Shown: positions 33,581-41,581, numbered from the stretch's first letter. The stretch is 56,455 nucleotides of DNA from JAIPIY01 sp964489785 (GCA_964489785.1 CAZAZY010000002.1:1-56455); one strand, 5' to 3'. Program-made: numbers and translations. The notes: generated by a model not told the origin, from the letters alone.

Positions 33581-35623
33581 CTATAGATTGGGTTCAGATA
33601 GAGAAGAAGTACTAATATCTTCTATTTGAACATTTGCATTTTCAATAATTACTGGTTGTACTTCGGGAAATAAAATTTCTACATTCTCTGGAATGACAGG
33701 CACCATTTGATCACCCGACAGAGGGACCAACGAGATGGTGTGTCGTACTGATATAGATTCGAAAGTACTTGAACCTGAAAAATTATACGGCACAAAAGTA
33801 TTTTCTCGCAACGATAGTGCACCTGAGATATTTTTTATCATGCGCATAAAATCATTTTCATTATGTATCATATCTGTATCAAAAGATCCCATAACAAGAG
33901 GATACTGATGCATAGGAAGATTCATAATAGTGCTTGATGTCCCAGGATTTTGCAATACAAAAGATTGTAGACCCTTTGATATACCCTGCACCACCGAACC
34001 AACCGTCTGAATACTCTTTGGTGATACCGTTTCTGATGAAGAAGCAACTACTGGCAATCGATACCAAATATCTTTTTCTATATTTAAAAGACCAAGAGCT
34101 TCTGGTGATATTTCTCCAAAAAATACATACACAAATTCACGATCAAGAATAAATTTCATCCGAATACGCTCTAATCCAGATTCACGAGGTATTTCAAAAG
34201 TAATATTCCCTTCGGATTGTATACCTGCATCACCTTTACGGAACCAGCCATCCATGGACAACAATGATTCAAGGGGTGTTTGCACAGGAGTTTCTGTAAT
34301 TGTTTGCTCTTTTGTTGTTTGATTTTCTTCTGCAGCTGGAGATACTACGGGTGCATCTTCTGCAATCAAAAACAAAGATGCGAAAATATCTTTTTCTGAT
34401 GTAATACTACCCACGTATGAAAATTGCATTCCTGAATTTATTGGGAGAAGATTTTTCAACGATACCAAAGCCTGTTCTGCCATAGGAATTTCAACAACTT
34501 CTGATTCTACAACAGGTTCAGGTTTGAAAAGATTTGCAAACAACCCCTCGTTGTATGCATAGAGCCCTAAACCAACAATTCCTAATATCAACAGAATGAT
34601 TACCGTAATACCAATAATTTTTCCTGAAGAATTATGTTTTTTAATTATCACTCCATCATTGTATACTTGTGTATCCGGAGTCATTGCCATCCCGCCAAAA
34701 GAAGGTGCACTGGGTGCAGTAGTTGGTTGTACAAAAGATGCTGACATAGGCGCAACAGGTTCTGATTTTGAATACCAATCTTGTGCAACATTTTGCATTG
34801 GCTTTGGTGCTATTATTGGTTCAACTGTTTTTGGCGCAACACTTGATGCAAAGGTTTTCATCGCAGGTGACTCAAAAGGTTTTTGTTCTGCCATACCGAC
34901 AGGAACGATTGTTGGTTCTGGAATATATGAAGACGACTGCACAGTATTTTGCATAACTGGTTCTTGTACTAGTGTTTCTTTTACTGCAATAGATGCAGGT
35001 TGTATACGTGGATCAAAAGAATCAACTGGTTGTACAGGAGGCATTACGACCGGAGTCTTTTCTTTGACAACCGATTGCGATGGTTCTTCTGTTGGTATTT
35101 CCTTTACCGGACTTTCAAACGAGATACCGGCTATTTCTTCACCTGTCGAAGAAATAGCAACATCATCCATTTGTTTTTCATTCAAACTATCAGATGCGGT
35201 ATTTGTAACAGATTCAATTCCCGCTTGCTCCAAAGATTCATTATCTAAATCTAATACGGTAGATAATTCTTCCCCTGTTTCTGGAATATCTTTCTGTGCT
35301 AGTGGAGCATGATCTTTTTCAGAAGAAACAGAGACGTTTCCACCCAAATCAAAATTCACCGCAGGTTGTTGATTTTCACCAGCGTCATAAGAAACTTTTT
35401 GTGATGAAATAATTTCATCTTTGTTTTCACCTGTTTTTATTATAGATGATTCCATAGACACCGTCGGAACATCTTGCTCTGAAACACCTACTGATTTGAA
35501 TGCCTGATCAACATCATCATGTGTCCATCCACCGTATGCGAATAAATCTTTACGAATAATATCAAGGTGATGACCTTTTGCGATACGTAATTGAATATAA
35601 TTTACAAGTTCTGGAGTAATCAT
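33581..35623 (-). CDS. long envelope protein: N-terminal helical domain, disordered linker, one membrane helix, outer domain
   Basis: It has 680 residues from ATG 35623. A TACACT box is 6 nt upstream; the GTG two codons earlier overlaps the promoter-start interval. Residues 1-45 form a small helical domain (LVNYIQLRIAKGHHLDIIRK, then GWTHDDVDQAF), a type often seen at N-termini of Patescibacteria membrane proteins. Residues 50-335 are low-complexity, rich in Ser, Pro, Glu and Val. A single membrane helix (IGITVIILLILGIVGLGLYA, about 345) precedes an extracytoplasmic region with beta-strand character. No enzyme motif is seen. It may scaffold envelope complexes, but the function is unknown. Confidence 0.75.
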   Translation of the reverse strand: MITPELVNYIQLRIAKGHHLDIIRKDLFAYGGWTHDDVDQAFKSVGVSEQDVPTVSMESSIIKTGENKDEIISSQKVSYDAGENQQPAVNFDLGGNVSVSSEKDHAPLAQKDIPETGEELSTVLDLDNESLEQAGIESVTNTASDSLNEKQMDDVAISSTGEEIAGISFESPVKEIPTEEPSQSVVKEKTPVVMPPVQPVDSFDPRIQPASIAVKETLVQEPVMQNTVQSSSYIPEPTIVPVGMAEQKPFESPAMKTFASSVAPKTVEPIIAPKPMQNVAQDWYSKSEPVAPMSASFVQPTTAPSAPSFGGMAMTPDTQVYNDGVIIKKHNSSGKIIGITVIILLILGIVGLGLYAYNEGLFANLFKPEPVVESEVVEIPMAEQALVSLKNLLPINSGMQFSYVGSITSEKDIFASLFLIAEDAPVVSPAAEENQTTKEQTITETPVQTPLESLLSMDGWFRKGDAGIQSEGNITFEIPRESGLERIRMKFILDREFVYVFFGEISPEALGLLNIEKDIWYRLPVVASSSETVSPKSIQTVGSVVQGISKGLQSFVLQNPGTSSTIMNLPMHQYPLVMGSFDTDMIHNENDFMRMIKNISGALSLRENTFVPYNFSGSSTFESISVRHTISLVPLSGDQMVPVIPENVEILFPEVQPVIIENANVQIEDISTSSLSEPNL

Positions 35624-35629
35624 ACACAC

Positions 35630-35635
35630 AGTGTA
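35630..35635 (-). promoter_or_regulatory. -10 box of the long envelope protein gene, 6 nt before ATG
   Basis: TACACT preceded by TGG; places the start at 35623, not at the GTG two codons upstream. Confidence 0.65.
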
Positions 35636-35680
35636 CCATATTTATTTTTTATTTTTTATAAAAGGTGTGTAAAAAGTTTT

Positions 35681-36742
35681 TTAAATATTGTTTTGTTTTT
35701 TATATCGTGAACGTAGTCCCTTTAATGTTTCCAGATGCACGACAGCACTTTCAGGTTTATCAGTCATATTACCCAATATACGAAAAGAACCCTCACCAAA
35801 TGTATTTTCAATGAGCCTAGCAATAAGAAAAAGCTTTCCCGTAAATTGAGCAGATAAAAATTCATTATAGACGCTATCAATATCAGAATATTTTTCAGGA
35901 AATTGTTTTTGTATTTCTGAGTACACATAGCTTAATGCTTCTCTATGCTGAGGATATGACCCTATTTCATATGTATAATGAGTATCAGATGTTTTGCGTA
36001 ACCATAAAATATAATCTTTTGGTACATTAAAATCTCTGGCCATGTCACCACGAACAGATTCATCTTCTGCAGAAAGAGATTCCATATCTTTCTTATACTC
36101 TTTCAAAAGGGGCTGGTCAAAAAGTTTTTTAGTAAATCGATATTCTGCTTCAGAAACAATTGCTTCGTTAAGCCCACGGAAATGCTCATGCTGCATTTTT
36201 TCATGAGAAAAAGGAGTATGTGCCAGTAAACCTGATCGAGTTTCCACTAAAGGACCTAATGGGCGTGACTCATGAATCTCCCCTTCTTGAACATCAAATA
36301 CACAATAACCTTTCATGTGTATTAATTCATGAAATACACATCTCCCAAAATGAAGGTGATTACCAGACTCATCTTCAATAATAATTGCTTGTTTACTATT
36401 TATTGCTTTGCCTAACGAGGCATCTAAAGGATTAACGGAAGCAAAATAACCCCTGGGTACAACATGAATATTTTCTACAGGAATATCATATGTCTCGATA
36501 CCAAACTCTTTCATGAGACGAGATGATTCTTGATTTGCAAAATTGATAAGCTCGATATGTTCCGGAGTCTTTTTCATCTCATGCTGTTCCATGAGTTGCT
36601 TATCTTCTGGTGAAAGATTTTCTAAATGATTCCATAATAAATTACCAAAAGACTCTTCTACCTGTTTTTTATGTTCAGGAGAAGCTTTTCCTACTATGCG
36701 AGCATTGTTTTTATTTTGTTCTGATTTAAATGAATTTTCCAT
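35681..36742 (-). CDS. zincin-like protein with HELIH motif
   Basis: A 353-residue protein without signal peptide. VFHELIHMKG (H138, E139, H142) is a typical HExxH zinc site. GLNEAIVSEAEYRF about 50 residues later offers the third Glu ligand, as in gluzincin-type metallopeptidases. The N-terminal 90 residues are charged and helical. No named family is recognised. The gene lies between a 47-bp palindromic repeat downstream of tRNA-Leu and its own 3' end at 35681. That is the same arrangement as the nuclease-like gene at 39350, suggesting a tRNA-linked accessory site. Confidence 0.72.
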   Translation of the reverse strand: MENSFKSEQNKNNARIVGKASPEHKKQVEESFGNLLWNHLENLSPEDKQLMEQHEMKKTPEHIELINFANQESSRLMKEFGIETYDIPVENIHVVPRGYFASVNPLDASLGKAINSKQAIIIEDESGNHLHFGRCVFHELIHMKGYCVFDVQEGEIHESRPLGPLVETRSGLLAHTPFSHEKMQHEHFRGLNEAIVSEAEYRFTKKLFDQPLLKEYKKDMESLSAEDESVRGDMARDFNVPKDYILWLRKTSDTHYTYEIGSYPQHREALSYVYSEIQKQFPEKYSDIDSVYNEFLSAQFTGKLFLIARLIENTFGEGSFRILGNMTDKPESAVVHLETLKGLRSRYKKQNNI

Positions 36743-36767
36743 AGTATTAATTATTGTGCAGAGGAGA

Positions 36768-36814
36768 GGGCTTGGTCACGAATAATTTTCCTAGAGAAAA
36801 TTTTCGCGACCCCG
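36768..36814. repeat. 47-bp palindromic repeat, copy A (downstream of tRNA-Leu)
   Basis: Identical to 40311-40357. It is an imperfect palindrome: GGTC...CGA...ATTTTC, loop CTAGA, GAAAAT...TCG...GACC. It lies about 100 nt after the 3' end of tRNA-Leu and just before the zincin-like gene. Confidence 0.9.
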
Positions 36815-36857
36815 CCTCGTCTGCCTTCGGCATGACTCCGGCCTTCAAGATCCTCAC

Positions 36858-36921
36858 GCGAGCAAAGCAGTTTGCTCGCTTCCTGCGCACAGGTGTCTCA
36901 CGTTGTTCGCACTGTGCGCAG
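36858..36921. repeat. two perfect inverted repeats next to the 3' end of tRNA-Leu
   Basis: GCGAGCAAA/TTTGCTCGC (36858-36866 with 36871-36879) and CTGCGCACAG/CTGTGCGCAG (36883-36892 with 36912-36921). The second uses the tRNA acceptor end itself as one arm. The region has higher GC than its surroundings. No gene is seen in it. Confidence 0.7.
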
Positions 36922-36998
36922 GAGAGGACTTGAACCTCCACGCCCTTGCGGGCACATCCACCTCAAGGATGCTTGTCTACCAGTTTCAACACCTGCGC
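36915..36998 (-). tRNA. tRNA-Leu (GAG), no encoded CCA
   Basis: Acceptor pairs GCGCAGG with CCTGCGC. The anticodon loop TTGAGGT gives GAG, and a long variable arm (GTGCCCGCAAGGGCGT) and T loop TTCAAGT are present. After the discriminator A the sequence reads CAG, not CCA. The 5' end lies 4 nt from the 100-N gap. Confidence 0.93.
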
Positions 36999-37001
36999 AA
37001 T

Positions 37002-37101
37002 NNNNNNNNNNNNNNNNNNNNNNNNNNNNNNNNNNNNNNNNNNNNNNNNNNNNNNNNNNNNNNNNNNNNNNNNNNNNNNNNNNNNNNNNNNNNNNNNNNN
37101 N
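37002..37101. other. assembly gap, 100 N
   Basis: Placeholder between the 5' end of tRNA-Leu and the stop codon of rplS. True length unknown. Confidence 0.98.
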
Positions 37102-37575
37102 TTATTCAGAATCTTTTTGTGTGTCTTCTGTTGTTACTACTGGTTCTGATTCTACTGTTGGTTCGTCTTGAACTTCATCAGTTGGTTCATCTTCCGGAAG
37201 AATAGTTGTCAAAAATGGAATAAGGTTTCGCATTTTTCGTTTAATATCACGAGCAACCTTGGTTCGAACGTAATATAGTTTAGATCGTCTTACTTTTGAT
37301 CGTCGAACTACTTCTACTTTTTCAATAGATGGCGAGTAAAGTGGAAAAATACGTTCTACACCTACACCACTGGCAACTTTACGAACAGTAAATGTTGCAC
37401 CAGCTTCGGTTCCATGTTTCCTGGCGATCAAAAGACCTTCGAAAAGCTGAATACGAGTTTTTCCTTTTTCTTCAATTTTCACGTGCACACGAACAGTATC
37501 TCCTGCACGCAGGTCGAGATTCTTTCTTTCTTGTATTGATACTGGCGTAAAAGCCACAGTTGTACTTGCTGTCAT
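37102..37575 (-). CDS. rplS: ribosomal protein L19 with acidic C-terminal tail
   Basis: L19 lies at the 30S-50S interface. The start at 37575 gives 157 residues, with FTPVSIQERKNLDLRAGDTV, KTRIQLFEGLLIARKH, SGVGVERIFPLYSPSIEKVE and RRSKVRRSKLYYVR, the canonical core. About 40 further residues (after LIPFLTTILPE) are Glu/Asp/Thr-rich and not part of usual bacterial L19 (about 115 residues). The 100-N gap starts immediately after the stop codon. A TATAGT element preceded by TGT is 10 nt before the ATG, inside the end of the preceding rluD-like gene. Confidence 0.94.
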   Translation of the reverse strand: MTASTTVAFTPVSIQERKNLDLRAGDTVRVHVKIEEKGKTRIQLFEGLLIARKHGTEAGATFTVRKVASGVGVERIFPLYSPSIEKVEVVRRSKVRRSKLYYVRTKVARDIKRKMRNLIPFLTTILPEDEPTDEVQDEPTVESEPVVTTEDTQKDSE

Positions 37576-37586
37576 AACGTGAGAAA

Positions 37587-38330
37587 CTATAACATATTCA
37601 ATTTTGTTTTGCAATAGACCAAAGCATCTTCAAAATCTTTTGGAAAAGGGGCCTCAAAATGGACCTTATCCCCTGATAGGGTATGAAAATCTATCGCCCG
37701 TGCATGCAATGCCTGACGTTCAAATCCCAACAGGTTTGGTCGATTTGGTGCATACAATGTGTCCCCCAACATAGGGTGTTGTAGGTATTGCATATGCACA
37801 CGCAGCTGATGCGTTCTACCTGTTTCTGGTAATAAAACAATATAAGAAACCAAATCATCTTGTAATCGATATTTTGTTCGGTAATGAGTTACCGCCTGAC
37901 GTTCTTGGCCACGCTTTCCCCTGCCCGCACTGTAACGACGAAAATCACGCGGACTACGTGCAATAGGAACATCAACAGTTCCGGCATCTTTTTTTACTAT
38001 ACCATGTACAAATGCATGATATTCTTTGGTGATTGTATGATTTTGAAATTGCTCTTTGAGATGGAGAAACATTTCCTGATTTCGTGCAACAACCAAAATT
38101 CCCGAAGTATCTTTATCTAAACGATGCACAATACCAGGGCGATCAATAACCGTTCCGTCTTTTAATCTCATAGGTTCTCCCACACCAACAATATCAGGAA
38201 ATTGTTCAACCAAAAAATCAACCAATGTTTTTTCATCAGTATGTCCATCAGCGTGTACCAATAAACCAGCGGGTTTATTGATGATGAGGAATTGCGGATC
38301 AGTATGAAGAATCAAATCGGAAATGTTCAT
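37587..38330 (-). CDS. RluD/RluA-family pseudouridine synthase lacking S4 domain
   Basis: It has 247 residues if it starts at ATG 38330 (MNISDLILHTD). The catalytic motif PGIVHRLDKDTSGILVVA contains the nucleophilic Asp. IINKPAGLLVH and ETGRTHQLRVHMQYLQHPML are the other conserved family blocks. The N-terminal S4 RNA-binding domain of RluD is absent, as in RluA/RluC-type short forms. The target uridines (rRNA or tRNA) cannot be assigned. It is immediately upstream of rplS on the same strand. Confidence 0.9.
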   Translation of the reverse strand: MNISDLILHTDPQFLIINKPAGLLVHADGHTDEKTLVDFLVEQFPDIVGVGEPMRLKDGTVIDRPGIVHRLDKDTSGILVVARNQEMFLHLKEQFQNHTITKEYHAFVHGIVKKDAGTVDVPIARSPRDFRRYSAGRGKRGQERQAVTHYRTKYRLQDDLVSYIVLLPETGRTHQLRVHMQYLQHPMLGDTLYAPNRPNLLGFERQALHARAIDFHTLSGDKVHFEAPFPKDFEDALVYCKTKLNML

Positions 38331-38334
38331 AAAA

Positions 38335-38718
38335 CTATACAGAATAGGTAATAGCGTCAGGAGGAATTGGTGGTTCAAGGACAACAACACCAGAAAATGT
38401 TTTATTCGGGCCTGTAAAACGAGGTTTAATTTTATCTACGGGAATTTCTACTTGCACCAGAACTCTTTCTTCACCATTAGGTACATAAGGTTCTCTTCCA
38501 AATGTTGCCGCAATCAAAGGTAACCCGATCCATGTTGCATATGGACGAAGACCTTGTTTCAAAGAATCAATATATTGTTTAGGTACAGTAACAACCGGAC
38601 GATCTCCCTTTGCGTAGAGATTTTCAATAAAAGCCTTTGCTTCTTTTCCTTCCTTGATTTCAAATGGGGGCTTTAAAGATTCAGCTGGTTTCTGATTTTT
38701 TATATTTTCCATATTCAT
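38335..38718 (-). CDS. conserved-looking hypothetical protein, 127 residues
   Basis: No family is recognised. From ATG 38718 (MNMENIKNQ) the protein begins with a charged helix and continues into beta-rich sequence with GDRPVVTVPKQYIDSLKQGL and ERVLVQVEIPVDKIKPRF. The regular alternation suggests a small soluble fold. A TATACT element lies 7 nt before the ATG (38726-38731), supporting this start over the upstream TTG. Its 3' end is 4 nt from the start of the pseudouridine synthase gene, so the two are probably co-transcribed with rplS. Confidence 0.7.
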   Translation of the reverse strand: MNMENIKNQKPAESLKPPFEIKEGKEAKAFIENLYAKGDRPVVTVPKQYIDSLKQGLRPYATWIGLPLIAATFGREPYVPNGEERVLVQVEIPVDKIKPRFTGPNKTFSGVVVLEPPIPPDAITYSV

Positions 38719-38725
38719 ACCAGCT

Positions 38726-38731
38726 AGTATA
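38726..38731 (-). promoter_or_regulatory. -10 box of the gene at 38718, 7 nt before ATG
   Basis: TATACT. Confidence 0.62.
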
Positions 38732-38747
38732 CTATAAAAAGAAATAG

Positions 38748-38776
38748 TTGACAATGAGTATAAATAATGTTATCTT
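38748..38776 (+). promoter_or_regulatory. -35/-10 promoter of the macrodomain gene
   Basis: TTGACA, 17-nt spacer, TATCTT, with a roughly 28-nt leader before ATG 38811. It is divergent from the TATACT element of the gene at 38718. Confidence 0.75.
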
Positions 38777-38810
38777 GTGTTTAAACTGTTCACAAAAACC
38801 AGACGTAGTA

Positions 38811-39335
38811 ATGAATCAAATTCTGATACACATAAAAAAAGGAAATATTCTTGAATTTAGAGGAGATTGCATGGTGAATCCAGCAAACTCGTCTCTGACA
38901 CCCGGAAAAGGATTAGACGGATTAATTCACAAAGTAGGAGGACCAATGATTCTGCAAGCTTGTCAAAAGTACGGCAATTGCCCATCTGGTGAAGCCATTG
39001 TTACTCCTGCGGGTAGATTACCCGTAAAACACCTCATACATGCCGTTGGCCCTCTGTGGAAAGGAGGAGATCACAATGAAAAAGAAGTATTAAAACTACT
39101 TTACAAAAATTCTTTTGATCTTGCGATCCAATTAGGGGTTCAGTCAATAGCCTTCCCTAATATAAGTACGGGAATCTTTAAATTTCCAAAAGATATTGCG
39201 GGAGAGATTGTATTAGATGTAGTTCAGAATTTAAAAACTACAATCATCAAAGAAATACATTTTTATTGCTTTGATGATGAAAATTTTTCTGTGTATCAAC
39301 AATTATTCACAGAAAAAAAGGCCAGCTCTTCATGA
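38811..39335 (+). CDS. macrodomain protein (ADP-ribose-binding)
   Basis: A 174-residue macrodomain from ATG 38811. GNILEFRGDCMVNPANSSL gives the conserved Asn of the ribose site. GLDGLIHKVGG and IAFPNISTGIFKFP (phosphate loops) are also typical. Such proteins remove or bind ADP-ribose or O-acetyl-ADP-ribose. Unlike most genes here it has a textbook promoter (TTGACA, 17 nt, TATCTT) and a roughly 28-nt leader. Its stop codon lies inside a terminator shared with the convergent gene at 39350. Confidence 0.87.
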   Translation: MNQILIHIKKGNILEFRGDCMVNPANSSLTPGKGLDGLIHKVGGPMILQACQKYGNCPSGEAIVTPAGRLPVKHLIHAVGPLWKGGDHNEKEVLKLLYKNSFDLAIQLGVQSIAFPNISTGIFKFPKDIAGEIVLDVVQNLKTTIIKEIHFYCFDDENFSVYQQLFTEKKASSS

Positions 39336-39351
39336 GTCTGGCCATTTTTTT
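39313..39351. terminator. bidirectional terminator between convergent genes
   Basis: GGCCAG/CTGGCC core flanked by A7 and T7, serving both the macrodomain gene (+) and the gene at 39350 (-). The stop codons of both genes lie in or at the hairpin. Confidence 0.85.
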
Positions 39352-40249
39352 ATCTTTCTTTTTCTTCAAAAAATTCTTGCACCAGACGGGCTCCAACATC
39401 ATCAGAAAGAACGTGCATATTATCATTGATATATCCTTGTTTTTGTTCTATAACCTTATTAAATTGTTCTACAGCAACATGATACATATTAGCAATCTTT
39501 TTGTGCCCAGCACCATCTCTAGACATTGCTCTTTTATAAAAAGCAGCAAATTGTTGTTGTAGCTGATACAAAATAACAATCTGCACAGGATGATTATCTA
39601 ATTCTTCTACCTTGTTTTTATCTTCAAGACGCATCAATTCTTTTACCATTCGAGGATCAAGAGCAACTAACACCCGAGGTAATTCAATACTTCCATGAAC
39701 ATTTTTTTCTGCGGATTCAAAATATTTTACCGAAGCTGGTTTACCTTCTCGTAAATCATAATTCCAAATACGATCAAGCTTTTTATTAATGATTTCCTTA
39801 TTAGTACTAAATGTTACATCAAGACCCAGACCTAAATATTTCCCATCTTGAGGTGCGTCTTTATATTCTAAAACAATATCAATACTATTTTTATAATCAT
39901 CAAATTCAGAAGTAGGATGAGCTGTTGCAAGATTCGCAAACCAAGCCCCAATATGTTTTCCTACAATAAATTCAGTAATCGCCCCTATCTTTTCCATTTG
40001 ACCAGCAGTTGGATCGTCAGGATATCTTTCTCGTTCTTTTTCTAAACCTCTTTTAAAAATAGTTTGCAATTGAGCTACCTCGTCTTTATCTTTCTTTATG
40101 TCTTCAAGAGGAAAACAATCAGAAAAAGCATCAGGTTTAAACCTTTTGGTATTATAAGCACTTGCCTTTCGCAAAAGTCTTTCTTTTAATTCAGGGTCCG
40201 CAAAAGCATCTGTTCCCTTGAATTTTATAATTCTATCTTCAAATTTCAT
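39350..40249 (-). CDS. hypothetical protein, possible PD-(D/E)xK-type nuclease fold
   Basis: A 299-residue soluble protein from ATG 40249 (MKFEDRIIKFKG). TATCCT preceded by TGA is 8 nt upstream. The middle has TEFIVGKHIGAWFANL, EFDDYKNSIDIVLEY and KYLGLGLDVTFSTNKE, an Asp...Glu...Asp-x-T...Lys order that could be a divergent restriction-nuclease-like core; this is a weak guess. The rest is helical and charged. It lies downstream of tRNA-Val and the second copy of the 47-bp palindromic repeat. It ends in a terminator shared with the macrodomain gene. Confidence 0.65.
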   Translation of the reverse strand: MKFEDRIIKFKGTDAFADPELKERLLRKASAYNTKRFKPDAFSDCFPLEDIKKDKDEVAQLQTIFKRGLEKERERYPDDPTAGQMEKIGAITEFIVGKHIGAWFANLATAHPTSEFDDYKNSIDIVLEYKDAPQDGKYLGLGLDVTFSTNKEIINKKLDRIWNYDLREGKPASVKYFESAEKNVHGSIELPRVLVALDPRMVKELMRLEDKNKVEELDNHPVQIVILYQLQQQFAAFYKRAMSRDGAGHKKIANMYHVAVEQFNKVIEQKQGYINDNMHVLSDDVGARLVQEFFEEKER

Positions 40250-40257
40250 ATAATCAC

Positions 40258-40263
40258 AGGATA
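40258..40263 (-). promoter_or_regulatory. -10 box of the gene at 40249, 8 nt before ATG
   Basis: TATCCT preceded by TGA. Confidence 0.55.
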
Positions 40264-40310
40264 TCATATCGCCATATTTTCACAAATAGATATGGTTTGT
40301 CCGCAATGTG

Positions 40311-40357
40311 GGGCTTGGTCACGAATAATTTTCCTAGAGAAAATTTTCGCGACCCCG
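40311..40357. repeat. 47-bp palindromic repeat, copy B (downstream of tRNA-Val)
   Basis: Identical to 36768-36814, again between a minus-strand tRNA (about 110 nt away) and the next minus-strand gene (ATG at 40249). Confidence 0.9.
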
Positions 40358-40421
40358 ACTCAGCGACAATTTTGTAAAAAAATCGTAAACCGACTCCATC
40401 TTTCAAGCCCCCATCTCTTGG

Positions 40422-40467
40422 TAAAATACAAAAGCCCGAATGTTACACATCCGGACTTTGTATTTTA
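40422..40467 (-). terminator. probable terminator of the tRNA-Arg/tRNA-Val transcript
   Basis: A long hairpin, AAAATACAAA...CCG...ATG with CAT...CGG...TTTGTATTTT, just after tRNA-Val on the minus strand. It has no distinct U tract beyond the AT-rich stem. Confidence 0.55.
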
Positions 40468-40469
40468 TG

Positions 40470-40542
40470 TGCGCGATGAGGGACTTGAACCCCCGACCTT
40501 CTCGGTGTAAACGAGCTGCTCTACCAACTGAGCTAATCGCGC
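40470..40542 (-). tRNA. tRNA-Val (TAC), no encoded CCA
   Basis: Acceptor GCGCGAT/ATCGCGC, D arm TTAGCTCAGTTGGTAGAG, anticodon loop TTTACAC giving TAC, T loop TTCAAGT. The discriminator A is followed by CAT. A long AT-rich hairpin (40422-40467) follows and probably ends transcription. Confidence 0.94.
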
Positions 40543-40594
40543 TATGTTTTTTTATTAATCGAATATAAAGAAATTTACATTCTTTACGCTCGTG

Positions 40595-40666
40595 TGCCCC
40601 CGCTAGGAATCGAACCTAGATTAACGGCTTAGAAGTCCGCAGTTCTATCCATTGAACTACAGGGGC
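40595..40666 (-). tRNA. tRNA-Arg (TCT), no encoded CCA
   Basis: Acceptor GCCCCTG/CGGGGGC (one G-T pair), D arm with GTTCAATGGATAGAAC, anticodon loop CTTCTAA giving TCT, T loop TTCGATT. The discriminator A is followed by CAC. It is 52 nt upstream of tRNA-Val on the same strand, so the two are probably one transcript. Confidence 0.94.
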
Positions 40667-40735
40667 AAATCTACCCTGTCATACCGAATGTACGGCACCT
40701 AAAACGAAGGACCCCAAAAGTATAGCATATATAGC

Positions 40736-41050
40736 TTATTGGTCAATATTTTCTTCGTTAACCGTAGCCACAGGGCGAACAGCACGTCTTTCTTCTAGGA
40801 TTTCCAAAACATCATCTAATTCTTCTTGATGAAAAGTAGTAGTGGTTTGTTCAGGGATACTTTGTGGTGTCATTTTTGTCGCGTCACTGGAAACATAATA
40901 ACGATATACTAAAAAGGTAACAACGAGAATTAAAAAGAACCCCAAGAAAAAACCCAGAACGCCCCATTCCCAAACAACCGTTGGTCGGAATCGCGAACGA
41001 AGTTGTTTTATTACTTCTTCAAATGTATATTGAGTGACATTTTTTTTCAT
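40736..41050 (-). CDS. small membrane protein at the end of the pilus-assembly cluster
   Basis: A 104-residue protein. The cytoplasmic N-terminus (VTQYTFEEVIKQLRSRFRP) is followed by one helix (WGVLGFFLGFFLILVVTFLV) and an acidic extracytoplasmic tail. It occupies the position of pilP after pilO, but no PilP lipobox or fold is visible. Gene spacing from pilO is 11 nt, so co-expression is likely. The function is unknown. Confidence 0.7.
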   Translation of the reverse strand: MKKNVTQYTFEEVIKQLRSRFRPTVVWEWGVLGFFLGFFLILVVTFLVYRYYVSSDATKMTPQSIPEQTTTTFHQEELDDVLEILEERRAVRPVATVNEENIDQ

Positions 41051-41061
41051 ATATGTGGATA

Positions 41062-41580
41062 TTATATTTCAGGAATAAAACTCACCAATCGACTGGTAAT
41101 TACTAATCTCCACTGATTTTCTGCACCCTCTTCTTCATAGGGTGTAATTTGAACTTGATCAACATGTATAATATATGGCAATAATTCAAATCGGCGTAAT
41201 GCAACAGATACATCATCAAATGATCCACGGAAATCAACACTCATTAACAAATACGGTTCTTTGTCTTTGATGATATCTAATTGTGATAATGACAACACAG
41301 CATTTTCTTGAATGGCAATGAGTTCTAATTCTTTAATGAAATCTATAATTCGCTGCTCTTCTACATACATCACCTGTAATTTTTCTTCGATAGATTTAAT
41401 ATCACGTGCAACAATTCGCAACGATTCAATCTGTTTTGTTTTTTGTTGCTCTTCTGCAAATTGTTTTTGGACTGCTTGGGTTTGCAAAATTGTTCCACGA
41501 ATTTGTAGGACCAGAAAAATAAATCCAGCCAGAATAATGATTCCAAAAATAATACTGGTAATAAATAATGAGCGTTTCAT
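41062..41580 (-). CDS. pilO: PilO-like type IV pilus assembly protein
   Basis: A 172-residue protein with an N-terminal helix (SLFITSIIFGIIILAGFIFLVLQ in two halves), a coiled coil (EEQQKTKQIESLRIVARDIK) and a C-terminal ferredoxin-like part (YLLMSVDFRGSFDDVSVALR), the normal PilO layout. PilO pairs with PilN as the membrane-spanning alignment complex of type IV pili or type II-like secretion. Identification rests on position after pilM and pilN and on the domain pattern. The start is 1 nt from the pilN stop. Confidence 0.72.
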   Translation of the reverse strand: MKRSLFITSIIFGIIILAGFIFLVLQIRGTILQTQAVQKQFAEEQQKTKQIESLRIVARDIKSIEEKLQVMYVEEQRIIDFIKELELIAIQENAVLSLSQLDIIKDKEPYLLMSVDFRGSFDDVSVALRRFELLPYIIHVDQVQITPYEEEGAENQWRLVITSRLVSFIPEI

Positions 41581-41581
41581 A

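Noticed and set aside
34596..35312. Long open frame on the plus strand (238 codons).
   Set aside because: Antisense to the low-complexity part of the envelope protein gene; its Ser/Thr/Gly-rich translation mirrors that composition and it has no promoter-start pattern.
36747..36941. Minus-strand frame of 64 codons, and plus-strand frames crossing the Ns from 36872 to 37205.
   Set aside because: They run through tRNA-Leu, palindromes or gap placeholders.
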